NCBI GenBank assembly: GCA_035278025.1
Contig: DATEJK010000100.1
Coordinates: forward strand, 1-64,000
Direction of reading: 5' to 3'
Source: JAICWP01 sp035278025
GTDB taxonomy: Bacteria > Acidobacteriota > Terriglobia > Terriglobales > Acidobacteriaceae
DNA length: 64,000 nucleotides
The translations under genes and the position numbers were made by a program. The notes under the pieces were generated by a model. That model had not been told where the DNA came from. It made no database searches and worked only from the letters and a program-made list of their open reading frames with translations. Positions 1 to 9,178 of the stretch are shown here, one piece after another. Within the stretch, counting starts at the first letter, position 1. The number at the start of each line of letters is the position of its first letter.

Positions 1-1
1 T

Positions 2-1510
2 GGACAAGGCATTGGGATTGTCGGCTACCTGCTCCTGGTTCCTATCTACCTGCACGTGTGGTCGGCATCGCTCTACGGAGAGTGGCTGACGCTGGGCTCG
101 CTGGTGGCCTACTTCTCTGCCTTTCACCTGGGAGTGCAGACCTGGGCGGTGAACCGTTTGACCCAGGCGTACGCGCGAGGCGACATGGAAGACTATCGCC
201 GAGTGCGGGACACCGCGTTCGCGTTTTACGTGGGCATAGCCGTGGTGGGCAGCGCGGCGCTGACCGCATTCGCTGCTTGGGCGCCGGTGGGCTCCTGGTT
301 TCATCTCTCGCTGACCGGCCACGCGGTTTTTCTTGTCCTGGTGCTGCTGGGCGGGCAGTTCCTGTGGACGATGCCCGCTTCCCTGCTGTGGTGGGTGTAT
401 GGCACCACCGGCGACCTGGCCAGAACGCAGTGGGTGATGAACGGATTTAAGGTGCTGGCCCTGGCATTGACCGCCGGGGCGCTGCTGCTGTGGCCGAATC
501 TGGCAGTTGTGGCCGGGGCGCAGGCGGCGGGGTTCCTGCTGATCGTGGCCGTGGTGTGGTGGGACGTGCACAAGCGCTTTCCGGAGCTGGCGCCGGGATT
601 GGGGCAAGCACAGATCTCGCTGTTGCGTCCCATTTTGAGCCAGAGCATATTCTTCGCGGTCATCGGGTGGGCGGTAGCCATCACGCTGCACGGTTCGAAC
701 CTGCTGGTGGCGGGGATGCTGGGAACGGCGGCGCTGGCGCTGTTTGTGACCACGCGGACGCTGGCCAATTCCATCCGCCAACTGGTGGGACTGTTCGTTC
801 ACTCTTCCTCCACCAACCTAACCCGGCTGGAGGCGCTGGAAGATAAGCAGCGGTTGCGGCTGGCCTTCCGGCTGGTGCTGTTTGTGACCGTGGCCGGGTG
901 CGTGGCGGTTTCCGCTTCGCTGTGGTTTGAAGGTGCGTCGGTGTTCACGTTCTGGACACGGGGCCGACTGACGGTGGATATCTGGCTGCTGCGCATGTTC
1001 CTGCTGTGGCTGGTGCTGCAGTCGCCGTGGATGGCGGCCTCGGCGATTCCGGCGTACACCAACAAGCACAAGGGGCTGGCGATGTCGTACCTGGTCTCCA
1101 GCATCGGCGGCCTGGCGCTGGGCGCGCTGCTGCTGCCGAAGCTGGGTCTGAAAGCGTTACCGGTTGCGTTCATGGTGGTTGAGGCCGCTGCCTGCTATCA
1201 CTTTGTGGTGCGCAATGCCTGCCACATCATTGGAGAACCGTATTTGCCGTTCGCAGCGAAACTCTGGCCGGGGATGATCGGAGTGGGGGCCTGCGGCTTT
1301 GCCGCCACCTGGGCCGTCCATGTGGCTCCCGACCTGGGCACCTTGCCGCGTTGGATCTGCTCCGGCGCTGCCAGTCTGGCGGCCGTGGCTCTAAGCACTT
1401 GGGTGTTCTGGTTGCGCAACGAAGAACGAGAGTTCATTTGGCGCAAAGCGGGCTCCGGAATCAGATTCGTGGGACGGGTGCTGCCCCCGCGTTTGCGCAC
1501 CAGTTCGTGA
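2..1510 (+). CDS. Wzx-type polysaccharide flippase, 5' end outside window
   Basis: A very hydrophobic protein of about 500 visible residues with roughly a dozen membrane segments, of the oligosaccharide flippase/MATE-like class that moves lipid-linked glycans across the inner membrane. The reading frame is open to the very first base: residues before the GTG at 56 (GQGIGIVGYLLLVPIYLHVW) look like a genuine family N-terminus, so 56 is not the start and the gene is truncated by the window edge. The neighbouring glycosyltransferases and Wzc-type gene support a polysaccharide export role. The substrate is unknown. A polymerase is a less likely alternative because no Wzy-type long loop is obvious. 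Confidence 0.8.
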   Translation, partial: GQGIGIVGYLLLVPIYLHVWSASLYGEWLTLGSLVAYFSAFHLGVQTWAVNRLTQAYARGDMEDYRRVRDTAFAFYVGIAVVGSAALTAFAAWAPVGSWFHLSLTGHAVFLVLVLLGGQFLWTMPASLLWWVYGTTGDLARTQWVMNGFKVLALALTAGALLLWPNLAVVAGAQAAGFLLIVAVVWWDVHKRFPELAPGLGQAQISLLRPILSQSIFFAVIGWAVAITLHGSNLLVAGMLGTAALALFVTTRTLANSIRQLVGLFVHSSSTNLTRLEALEDKQRLRLAFRLVLFVTVAGCVAVSASLWFEGASVFTFWTRGRLTVDIWLLRMFLLWLVLQSPWMAASAIPAYTNKHKGLAMSYLVSSIGGLALGALLLPKLGLKALPVAFMVVEAAACYHFVVRNACHIIGEPYLPFAAKLWPGMIGVGACGFAATWAVHVAPDLGTLPRWICSGAASLAAVALSTWVFWLRNEEREFIWRKAGSGIRFVGRVLPPRLRTSS

Positions 1511-1514
1511 GGCA

Positions 1515-2568
1515 TCAGTCGCCCACCATTGCAGCTTCGGAGTGAACGGGCTTGGAGTCTGTGCAATACCTCAGTATCTCTTTCATGCGATTGTCGTAGG
1601 AGTAGGTGGGGACACAGCGGGCGCGGCCGGCGCGTGCAATGGCCTCGCGCTCTTGCGGATGCGCAAGATAGTGCTGAATTTTCTTGGCAAGTTCCTCGAC
1701 TGAGCCGAAACAGGCTACCTCTTTATCCTCTTCGTAGAACTCCAGCAACTCCGGAGTGCGCTCGTGGAGCATAAAACCACCGCAAGCGGGGACCTCAAAT
1801 GTCCTCATGACATGACCGTCGCGGTTGGCCCGACGAACCAGGCAGGGGGCAATTTTGGCGCCAGCAATGACGAGACGATAGTCCCGTCCAATGGCGAAAC
1901 CGCGATGGAACTTCTTCAGGCGAGGATGACGGTCCCAGTAACCGCCGTAAAGATGCAAATCAAGATTCGGAATCGCATCCACTAAAGCCTCGAAGAACGG
2001 ACAGCGGTCTGCGTCCGCGCCTCCGATGAAGGCGACATCGGAGCAGTAGCGTGCTTGTTCCTCGGCTGCCACCGACTGCTCCGGGTGGTACATGCTTGGC
2101 TCATATCCAAATGGGACGAAAACCACGTTCGTGCAGCCCGCCCGCCGAACGTCGTCCATAATCGCGCGCTTGGTGCAGATGTAAACGTCGTAGTGTGGAA
2201 TGGCGTCTACGATGTGGCGCCCTGAGGTTCTTCGATTGAACGGGTCGTCGGTTGCGTAGTTAATGAGGAGCGCCCCGCTAGAACGCTTCATTTCGATGAG
2301 AGCCTCGGGCGAAATGAAAGAGCCTTTTGTAGCTAGCATGACTTCCGGCTTAAACTTGGCGGCCACGCTAACCAGTTCCCGGTTGAAATTCCCGATATTT
2401 CAAAGGCTTCTTGTCCCAAAGCCGGTAAGCGATTGACTCTCCGATGCGGTTGCCGACGTATTTCTGTTCGTCAAGAAACAAACATTCGTGGCCGAGATCC
2501 TTTAGCACTCGCTTGAAAAAAGCTGCCGTATGGTAGAACTCGCCGACTCCGACGAGCAGGACCTTCAC
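1515..2568 (-). pseudogene. CgeB-like glycosyltransferase, split by a +1 frameshift
   Basis: Two abutting minus-strand frames are parts of one glycosyltransferase of the CgeB type (GT4-like fold with a C-terminal glycosyltransferase domain). The first 66 residues start at the GTG at 2568, preceded by AGAGG, and begin MKVLLVGVGEFYHTAAFF. The frame then closes near 2370. The rest runs from about 2384 to 1515 with KPEVMLATKGSFISPEA and LINYATDDPFN, which belongs directly after the first part. Dropping one base near 2385 joins REF to NRELVSVAAKFKPEV and gives about 350 residues, a normal family length. The downstream half has an in-frame GTG at 2366 but no good ribosome site. It may be a real mutation or an assembly error; it lies convergent with the flippase gene. 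Confidence 0.75.
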
Positions 2569-2602
2569 GCGGTGCCTCTTTCAAATTTCGCTCTTTGAGT
2601 GC

Positions 2603-3796
2603 TCATGCCAATTTAGGAGCCGCGCACACGGGCTCAGGAGCTTCGGCGGCGGTGGTGGGGTACAAAGTGTGCTCTAGGCGGTCGCGAAAATGGGGGAAGG
2701 CGAAGTTGCGTTCCAGTTCTTGCCTGCCCTGTTCGCCCATGGACTGACGAAGCACGGGGTCGGCGAGCAGTTGAAGAAGGGCGCGGGGAAGGGCGCGGGG
2801 GAGGTCGGAGGGGTCTACGAGGAGTCCGGTAACGCCGTCGCGAACCACCTCAGGAATGCCGCCGGCGCGGGCGCCGATGCAGGGCTTGGCGTGCTCCATG
2901 GCTTCCAGAAAAACGATACCAAAACCCTCCTTGGTGCTGGGCAGGACGAAGAGGTCGGAGGCGGCATAGTAGGAAGGCAGGAGGGCGCCAGGGACAGCGC
3001 CGGGGAAAAAGACCTTGCCGGCGAGGCCGAGGCGGCGAGCAAGATCGAGGAAGGGCTGGCGCTCGGCGCCGTCGCCAACGATGACATAAAAGGCGTCGGG
3101 GACCTGGCGCAGGACTTGGGGCAGGGCGGCGATGACGGCGGCGACATTTTTATAGCGCTCGGAAGGCGCCAGACGGGAGACGGAGAGCAGCATCGGACCC
3201 GCGGGCAAGCCGAGAGCGGCGCGGTGAAGGCGGGCGTGGCGGGCGCGGGCGTAAACCGGGTCCAAAGTGTTGGGGAAGACGCGGAAGCGGTCGGCGGGCA
3301 GAGAGTTGAGACGCATCATTTCGCGCTGGGTGTGGGCGCTGACGCAGAGGATGCGGTCGAGGCGCGAGGCGCCCAGGCGCTGCAGACGGGGCAGGGGCTT
3401 CCAGACTTCGATGCCATGGGCGATCAGGCACTTGAAAGAGCGGGACATCAGCGGGAGGTTCATCAGGGGAACGTTCATCATCAGAACCAGGGGGAGAAGA
3501 TTGGCGTGGCCGATGATGACGATATCGGCGGAGCGGGCGGCGTGGCAGGCGGAGAGGGCGAAGCGCGTGCGGCTGCCGCGGAAACCGCGAAACTGCAGGC
3601 GGCCGGAGGTGAGGTAAGGAGTGGCGGAGGCGGCGGTGGTTTGGTCGAGCAGGGAGAAGACACGGACGCGCAGGTTGCGGGAGGCGGCGATGTGGTCGAG
3701 GGCGTGGATGAGGGAACGGTTGAAGGTTTCGATGCCGCCGAAGGCGTGGAAGGCGCCGGTGAGGAGCACCGCGATTTGAGATTTTGAGCGAGGCAT
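2603..3796 (-). CDS. Glycosyltransferase family 4 protein
   Basis: A 397-residue GT-B fold retaining glycosyltransferase (GT4/Glycos_transf_1). The N-terminus AVLLTGAFHAFGGIETFNRS is the usual GT4 acceptor-domain start with a GG motif. The donor domain carries LSVSRLAPSERYKN, VIVGDGAERQ and the E-x7-E signature in KEGFGIVFLEAMEHAKP, followed by the typical nucleotide-sugar loop GGIPEVV. It should add a sugar to a lipid-linked glycan at the cytoplasmic face. It lies upstream of the CgeB-like gene on the same strand, about 35 bases apart, and both probably share a transcript. No clear Shine-Dalgarno precedes the ATG at 3796. Donor and acceptor cannot be read from sequence. Confidence 0.88.
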   Translation of the reverse strand: MPRSKSQIAVLLTGAFHAFGGIETFNRSLIHALDHIAASRNLRVRVFSLLDQTTAASATPYLTSGRLQFRGFRGSRTRFALSACHAARSADIVIIGHANLLPLVLMMNVPLMNLPLMSRSFKCLIAHGIEVWKPLPRLQRLGASRLDRILCVSAHTQREMMRLNSLPADRFRVFPNTLDPVYARARHARLHRAALGLPAGPMLLSVSRLAPSERYKNVAAVIAALPQVLRQVPDAFYVIVGDGAERQPFLDLARRLGLAGKVFFPGAVPGALLPSYYAASDLFVLPSTKEGFGIVFLEAMEHAKPCIGARAGGIPEVVRDGVTGLLVDPSDLPRALPRALLQLLADPVLRQSMGEQGRQELERNFAFPHFRDRLEHTLYPTTAAEAPEPVCAAPKLA

Positions 3797-4222
3797 GATT
3801 CAGGGAGGAAGGCCGGGCTGCTACAGCTCCGCCCCGTCACTTAGCAGGGCACGTGTGACCTGGAGCCGAGGCTGATCAAGCCAGGGGAGACACACGAAGA
3901 GCCTGGACTTCGGGGTGCCGCGAATGTCTCACTGTGGCTTTGCTTGGAGAGTTTATTAGCATAGGCGTGGGGCGGGGACAATCCGGGGAGGCGGGTTTCC
4001 TGTGCAAATCTGGTCCCCAGGAACCAAACTTTTCCACAGCGGGAGGAATGTTTCGGAAAAAGAGCAGGGGAGGAGCGGCGGCGCGGCGGGGGAAGTGAGG
4101 TGAGGATGACGACATCCTGAAAATTTTGTAAGAGTTGTGCGAGGGAGATGCTAGAATCCCGATAATTTTTTAAAACAAAACAGGCAGGGCGGGGCTTGCG
4201 GCGACGGAGCCCGAGGGGATTC
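3797..4222. other. Divergent intergenic region upstream of the polysaccharide genes
   Basis: A 426-base gap between the divergently oriented GT4 and Wzc-type genes. It contains an AT-rich stretch (about 4120-4182) with promoter-like elements for the plus strand, TTGTAA at 4126 and TAGAAT at 4152. The spacer is 20 bases, longer than ideal, so this is only suggestive. No convincing open frame is present; a 138-codon minus-strand frame has no protein-like composition. Confidence 0.4.
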
Positions 4223-6532
4223 ATGGATTCAGGCATCATTCTGCAACCTAATCGCAACGGCGGCAGTGGGCAGGGTCCGTTTGAAATTGTGGAATCGCAG
4301 GGTGGGGCGGGGTACTCCTCGGGTTACGGTTACGGGCTGGCAGAACAGCATCCGCTGCTGGGCTACTGGCGGGTGCTAAAGAAACGCCGGTGGACGATTG
4401 TGGCGACGTTTGGGATTGTGTTCGTGCTGGCGGTGATCGCGACGTTGCACATGACGCGGCTGTACCAGGCGGAGTCGCGGATTGCGGTGTATCCGGAAAA
4501 TTCGAATGTGCTGGGGCTGAAGGACCTGGAGAACGCGACCACGGGGGAAGACTGGGACTACAACGTCTCGCTGGAGACGCAACTGTCAATTCTGCGCTCG
4601 GACGAACTGGCGCTGAAGGTGATTGACACGCTGCACCTGGAAAGTAACCCCGCCTTTATGGGGGCCGACGCCGTAATCGCCAAATCGCAGAGACTTGGTT
4701 CCAACAATCCGCACAGCGACCCGCAAGAGGTCGCCGGGCTGATACGGAGGTTCCGCAGCGGACTGAGTGTGCAAGTAGTCCCGCGGACGCGGGTGATCGA
4801 GATCAGCTACATGGACCATGATCCGCAGCTGGCGTCAGAAATTGCCAACACGCTGGTGAAGACTTTTATCGAGGAAAACTTCCGCACCAAGTACGAGGCC
4901 ACCAGCCAGACCGCGGACTGGCTTTCCAAGGAGCTATCAGACCTGCAACTAAAGGTTCAAACCTCGGAGGAGAAGCTGGTCCGCTACCAGAAAGAACATG
5001 GCATCGTAGGCATTGACGAAAAACAGAACATCGTGACCGCCAAGCTGGACGAACTGAACAAAGAGCTGACCGACGCGCAAACCGACCGCATCCAGAAAGA
5101 AGCCAACTACAAGATGGCGCAAACCGGGGATGCCAGCGCCTTCGCGAAGCTGGACACCGACAGCCTGCTGGAGAAGCTGCGCACACAGGAATCCGAGCTG
5201 CAGAACCAGTACGCACAAACCACAACCCAGTTTGGCTCGGGCTATCCTAAGGTGGTTGAACTGAAGAATCAGCTAAAACAAATCGAGGTCTCGATCGGAG
5301 CTGAGCAGAAGCGGCTGCTGGCCAAGGTGCGCGACCAGTACCTGGCGGCGGTGCAGCGGGAGAGGCTTCTGACAGGCGCATTCGAGCAGCAGAAGCAGGA
5401 AGCCAACCAGCTGAGCGAAGCGGCGATTGAATACACCTCGCTCAAGCGCGATGCAGACACCAACCGCTCGCTCTACCAGGACCTGCTGCAGAGGCTGAAG
5501 GAAGCTTCGGTGACGGCGGGGCTGCGCTCGAGCAACATCCGCGTGGTGGACGTAGCGCGAATTCCGATTGTGCCGACGAAACCCAACGTGCCCCGGAATA
5601 TCGCTCTGGGATTCCTGTTGGGCCTTGCCGGCGGAGTGGGCCTGGCGTTTCTACAGGAGAGCCTGGATACGACGGTGGCTAATCTGGAGCAGCTGAGCAC
5701 CATAACGGCTCTGCCGGCTTTGGGAACGATACCGCTGCAACTGGCGGCACAGGGCCATCGAAAGAGGCTAGGCTCGGGGGTAGTCAGCAACGAAGAGCAA
5801 GAAGCGATGGGCCCGGTGACCTACTGCCGGCCAAAGTCGGAGGCAGCTGAGTCCTATCGGGCACTGCGGACCTCCATTTTGCTCTCCTCGTTCGGCGCAC
5901 CGCCGAAGGTGATTCTGATCACCAGCGCCCTGCCGCAAGAAGGTAAGACCACGGTCAGCACCAACTCGGCTATGGTTCTGGCGCAGAAAGGCGGACGGGT
6001 CCTGCTGGTGGACGCCGACCTGAGAAGGCCGGGAGTAGGCAAGGCCCTGGGCATCAAGACGAGCGCGGGCCTGAGCACGGTTCTGAGCGGGGTGGACAAG
6101 TTTGAGGACGCGATAGTTCCCTTTCCGCAGCTTCCCAACCTGCAAATTCTTCCGGCAGGTCCAGTGCCGCCGAATCCGGTGGAGTTGCTGGGTTCGAGCG
6201 TGATGAAGGACTACATTGCGCGCTGGCGGGACGAGTACGACCACATCATCATAGACACGCCGCCGTGCCTGTCGGTGACCGACTCCGTGGTTCTCTCGGT
6301 TGACGCCGACCGGGTGATCCTGGTGGCGCGCTCGGGACAAACACCGAAGGCTGCTCTGCGGCGGGCGTCGGAGCTGCTGATGCAGGTGAATGCGCGGGTT
6401 ATGGGCATTGTGCTGAACGCGTTCAACATGCGTTCGGCGGACGGTTATTACTACTATTACGGAAGCAAGTACGCCAGCCGCTACTACCAGCAGGACAACG
6501 AGGAAGAAAAGCTGGGCGCGAGCGCGTCCTGA
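4223..6532 (+). CDS. wzc: Wzc-type polysaccharide co-polymerase / BY-kinase
   Basis: A 769-residue inner-membrane chain-length regulator fused to a bacterial tyrosine autokinase. Order: Wzz domain with first membrane helix (about residues 56-76), long periplasmic coiled coil (about 200-430), second helix (about 458-477), then a cytoplasmic CapB-like ATPase. Walker A is LPQEGKTTVS (Lys about 575), Walker A' is LLVDADLRRP and Walker B is HIIIDTPP. The tail is tyrosine-rich (ADGYYYYYGSKYASRYYQQ), the autophosphorylation cluster of this family. A start at the ATG at 4223 is preferred because GAGGGG lies five bases upstream; a TTG at 4196 lacks such a site. It should control length and export of the glycan made by the neighbouring genes. 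Confidence 0.93.
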   Translation: MDSGIILQPNRNGGSGQGPFEIVESQGGAGYSSGYGYGLAEQHPLLGYWRVLKKRRWTIVATFGIVFVLAVIATLHMTRLYQAESRIAVYPENSNVLGLKDLENATTGEDWDYNVSLETQLSILRSDELALKVIDTLHLESNPAFMGADAVIAKSQRLGSNNPHSDPQEVAGLIRRFRSGLSVQVVPRTRVIEISYMDHDPQLASEIANTLVKTFIEENFRTKYEATSQTADWLSKELSDLQLKVQTSEEKLVRYQKEHGIVGIDEKQNIVTAKLDELNKELTDAQTDRIQKEANYKMAQTGDASAFAKLDTDSLLEKLRTQESELQNQYAQTTTQFGSGYPKVVELKNQLKQIEVSIGAEQKRLLAKVRDQYLAAVQRERLLTGAFEQQKQEANQLSEAAIEYTSLKRDADTNRSLYQDLLQRLKEASVTAGLRSSNIRVVDVARIPIVPTKPNVPRNIALGFLLGLAGGVGLAFLQESLDTTVANLEQLSTITALPALGTIPLQLAAQGHRKRLGSGVVSNEEQEAMGPVTYCRPKSEAAESYRALRTSILLSSFGAPPKVILITSALPQEGKTTVSTNSAMVLAQKGGRVLLVDADLRRPGVGKALGIKTSAGLSTVLSGVDKFEDAIVPFPQLPNLQILPAGPVPPNPVELLGSSVMKDYIARWRDEYDHIIIDTPPCLSVTDSVVLSVDADRVILVARSGQTPKAALRRASELLMQVNARVMGIVLNAFNMRSADGYYYYYGSKYASRYYQQDNEEEKLGASAS

Positions 6533-6555
6533 GCAACCAGCAGGTTCGCCCCTGA

Positions 6556-7806
6556 ATGCGTGTGAATTTGAGCCCGGGGCCGCGAAAAGCAGCTTTTGCA
6601 GTGCTCTGCCTGGCCGCGGTGAGTTTGTACCTCGCCGCCATCGCCCGACACTATGTTGCGGTGAGGTTGATGGCGCAGCCGAATCCCAGCAGTCTGGCGC
6701 GAGCGGCGAAGCTCGAAGCCTGGAATGCGGAGCCGCGGTGGGAGTTGGGCCGCTACAGCCTGTTCATGGCTCAAAGTCCGGCGGCGGCGGTGTCGAATCT
6801 GGAGGCTGCGGTTGCGCTCAACCCGCATGAGGCGCGCTACTGGCTGGATTTGGCGGCCGCCTACCAGGTATCCGGGAACATTCCACTCCAGCGAGAGTCT
6901 TTGGAGCACGCCTTGCAGGCCGAGCCCACGGCTCCCGACGTGGCCTGGGAAGCGGCCAACTTCTACCTGGTAGAGAACGACCTGGGCCGGGCGCTTTCGC
7001 TTTTCCGCGTGGTCATGGCCAACGACCCAGTGCAGCTGAACGCCGCCCTGAGGCTATGCTGGCGGGCGACCCGGGACGTGAACACGATGCTGGCGGAAGC
7101 GGTCCCACCCGAGCCGGCACCCTACTTCGGTTTCCTCAGTCTGCTCACCAGCGAAGGGCAAACCGCTCCCGCCGAGGCGGTATGGACTCGGCTGACCGGA
7201 CTGGGGCAGCAGTTCCCTGCTTCCGATGCCTTTCCGTTTTTCGATTACCTGATCGAGAAGCAGCAAACGGCGGCAGCTGAGCAGGTGTGGCAACAGCTTC
7301 TGCAACGCGACCATGACCTTCAAAGCTACATCCGGCCGGGCAATTTGATCGTGGATGGCGGCCTGGAGGGAAACTTCCTGAACGGTGGGTTCGATTGGCG
7401 CTATACGGTGGCCGATGCGGTGGAACTCTCGATGGACAGCAGTGAATTCCACGGCGGCAACCAGTCGTTACGAATGGTTTTTAAAGGACCCGGCATTTCT
7501 AACCCAGGCCTGTACGAGTACGTGCCGGTGCAGCCGAACACCAACTATCATTTCAGCGTTTACACCAAAGCCGAAGACATCGAAAGCGCAAGCGGACCTC
7601 GGGTGACGGTAGTTGACGCTTACTCCGGCCGCTCCTACGCGCTCAGCGAGGATTCGTCAGGAACGACGGGATGGCGGGAGCAGCCGGCCGACTTCCGCAC
7701 AGGTTCAGACACGTCGCTTCTGGTGGTCAAAGTGACGCGCACTCCGAGCGACCCTTTGATCAAGGGCAAGTTCTGGATTGACGATGTGAGCCTTACCCAG
7801 CGATGA
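6556..7806 (+). CDS. Membrane-anchored TPR protein with carbohydrate-binding-like C-domain
   Basis: A 416-residue protein with an N-terminal membrane anchor (about residues 10-32), TPR-like helical repeats through about residue 250, and a C-terminal beta-rich domain from about 258. The C-domain begins NLIVDGGLEGNFLNGGFDW and ends KFWIDDVSLTQR, the pattern of CBM4/9-type jelly-roll modules. It starts 23 bases after the Wzc-type gene and precedes the O-antigen ligase gene by 16 bases, so the three form an operon. The arrangement suggests a periplasmic scaffold that holds nascent glycan near the polymerase/ligase; this is inference. The exact CBM family is uncertain. Confidence 0.75.
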   Translation: MRVNLSPGPRKAAFAVLCLAAVSLYLAAIARHYVAVRLMAQPNPSSLARAAKLEAWNAEPRWELGRYSLFMAQSPAAAVSNLEAAVALNPHEARYWLDLAAAYQVSGNIPLQRESLEHALQAEPTAPDVAWEAANFYLVENDLGRALSLFRVVMANDPVQLNAALRLCWRATRDVNTMLAEAVPPEPAPYFGFLSLLTSEGQTAPAEAVWTRLTGLGQQFPASDAFPFFDYLIEKQQTAAAEQVWQQLLQRDHDLQSYIRPGNLIVDGGLEGNFLNGGFDWRYTVADAVELSMDSSEFHGGNQSLRMVFKGPGISNPGLYEYVPVQPNTNYHFSVYTKAEDIESASGPRVTVVDAYSGRSYALSEDSSGTTGWREQPADFRTGSDTSLLVVKVTRTPSDPLIKGKFWIDDVSLTQR

Positions 7807-7822
7807 AAGCCAAAGAGCCGTT

Positions 7823-9178
7823 ATGAATGCCGCCACGTCCGCCCAACTGGAATTCAAGCAGCCATCCCGGGCACCGGCTTTGTCAGCCAAGGCTTCGCCC
7901 CATCCATCTGTGCTTCTCTTCGGCATCTGCGGCCTGCTTTTTTTCGCGGTGCTGTCGTTTGGCGCGGTGGAGGAGTGGTCAGTTTCGATTCTGGAGACCG
8001 GACTAGGGTTGCTGTTCCTGGCCTGGGGGGCGCGGCAGGTGATTGCGGGTGAGCTGAGAGTGGAAGCGAGCCCGCTTTATGCGCCGGCATTTCTCTTCGC
8101 CGCGGTGGTGGGCGCCCAGCTTGGATTTGGGATGACGGCGTACCGCCATGCCACGCTGGTGGCCGGCTTCGAGTACCTGGGCTACGGCATCCTTCTATTC
8201 CTCACCGTCCAGAGCCTCACCGGGGAAAGCTGCGCCAAAACTATTCTCTGGGCGCTGACCCTGTTTGGGTTCGGGTTGGCAGTGTTCGCTATTTGCCAGG
8301 ACCTAACTTCCAACGGCAAGATTTACTGGCTGCGCACGCTGCACAGCGGGGGGTCGCCGTTCGGCCCATACGTGAATCATGACCACTACGCCGGGCTGAT
8401 GGAGATGCTGGCGCCCATCCCCATCGTGCTGAGCCTGGGCTCGCTGTTCCGGGGCGGCAAGCGGGCGCTGGTCGGGTTCGCCGGGATCGTGATGGCGGGA
8501 ACCATCGTGCTATCGCAATCACGCGCCGGCACGGCATCATTCCTGGCCGAAATGGGTCTTCTACTCGGCTTGCTGGTGTGGCGGAAAAGGAACGGCCGCA
8601 TCGCGGCGGCCCTGGGAGCAGTTTGTCTGATGGTGCTGGCGTTTGTGGTGTGGTTAGGAACGAATGCGCTGTGGCACCACTTCACCGAGCTGCAGGACTG
8701 GATGCGGCTGGCCATGACCAAGGACGGGCTGCGGATGTTCCGGCAAAAGCCAGTGCTGGGCTGGGGCCTGGGGACATTCACTGTGGTCTATCCACAATTC
8801 CGCAGCTTCTACACCAACCTCTTTGTGAACGCGGCGCACAACGACTACGTGCAGGCGCTGGCCGAGACCGGCCTGGTCGGATTCGCGTCGGTAGTGTGGT
8901 TCATCGTGGAGGTGTACCGCGCCGGGCTACGCAACGCGCAGGATTGGAACCGGGACTGGTCGCGGGCGCTGGGGCTGGCCGCGCTCGTGGGCTGCACCGG
9001 ATTGCTGGTCCACAGTTTCTTCGATTTCAACCTGCAGATTCCGGCCAATGCCTGCACCTTCTATTTCCTGTGCGCGGTGGCAGCCTGCAGCGGCGGCTTG
9101 CCCCCCTGCAGCGCGACGAGAGCTTCCTGGCTGAAGAGGGGCAGAGGGGAGCAGCCGGGCTTGCAGCGCCGCGCGTGA
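7823..9178 (+). CDS. O-antigen ligase/polymerase (Wzy_C family)
   Basis: A 451-residue integral membrane protein with about 11-12 helices of the O-antigen ligase/WaaL-Wzy superfamily. The diagnostic large periplasmic segment includes GGSPFGPYVNHDHYAGLME and, later, PVLGWGLGTF with NAAHNDYVQALAETGLVG, the conserved H-N-D-Y pattern near the catalytic region. The C-terminal helices contain HSFFDFNLQIPAN, common in members with CBM/TPR partners. It is the last gene of the three-gene Wzc/TPR/ligase operon. It should polymerise or transfer the exported glycan. Sequence alone cannot separate polymerase from ligase. Confidence 0.88.
   Translation: MNAATSAQLEFKQPSRAPALSAKASPHPSVLLFGICGLLFFAVLSFGAVEEWSVSILETGLGLLFLAWGARQVIAGELRVEASPLYAPAFLFAAVVGAQLGFGMTAYRHATLVAGFEYLGYGILLFLTVQSLTGESCAKTILWALTLFGFGLAVFAICQDLTSNGKIYWLRTLHSGGSPFGPYVNHDHYAGLMEMLAPIPIVLSLGSLFRGGKRALVGFAGIVMAGTIVLSQSRAGTASFLAEMGLLLGLLVWRKRNGRIAAALGAVCLMVLAFVVWLGTNALWHHFTELQDWMRLAMTKDGLRMFRQKPVLGWGLGTFTVVYPQFRSFYTNLFVNAAHNDYVQALAETGLVGFASVVWFIVEVYRAGLRNAQDWNRDWSRALGLAALVGCTGLLVHSFFDFNLQIPANACTFYFLCAVAACSGGLPPCSATRASWLKRGRGEQPGLQRRA

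Noticed and set aside
2690..3787. 365-codon plus-strand frame
   Set aside because: Gly/Glu/Ala-rich antisense of the GT4 glycosyltransferase, a usual artefact of GC-rich codon use.
3841..4257. 138-codon minus-strand frame upstream of the Wzc-type gene
   Set aside because: Composition is Ser/Arg/Pro-rich and unstructured, it overlaps the start of the Wzc-type gene and there is no ribosome site.
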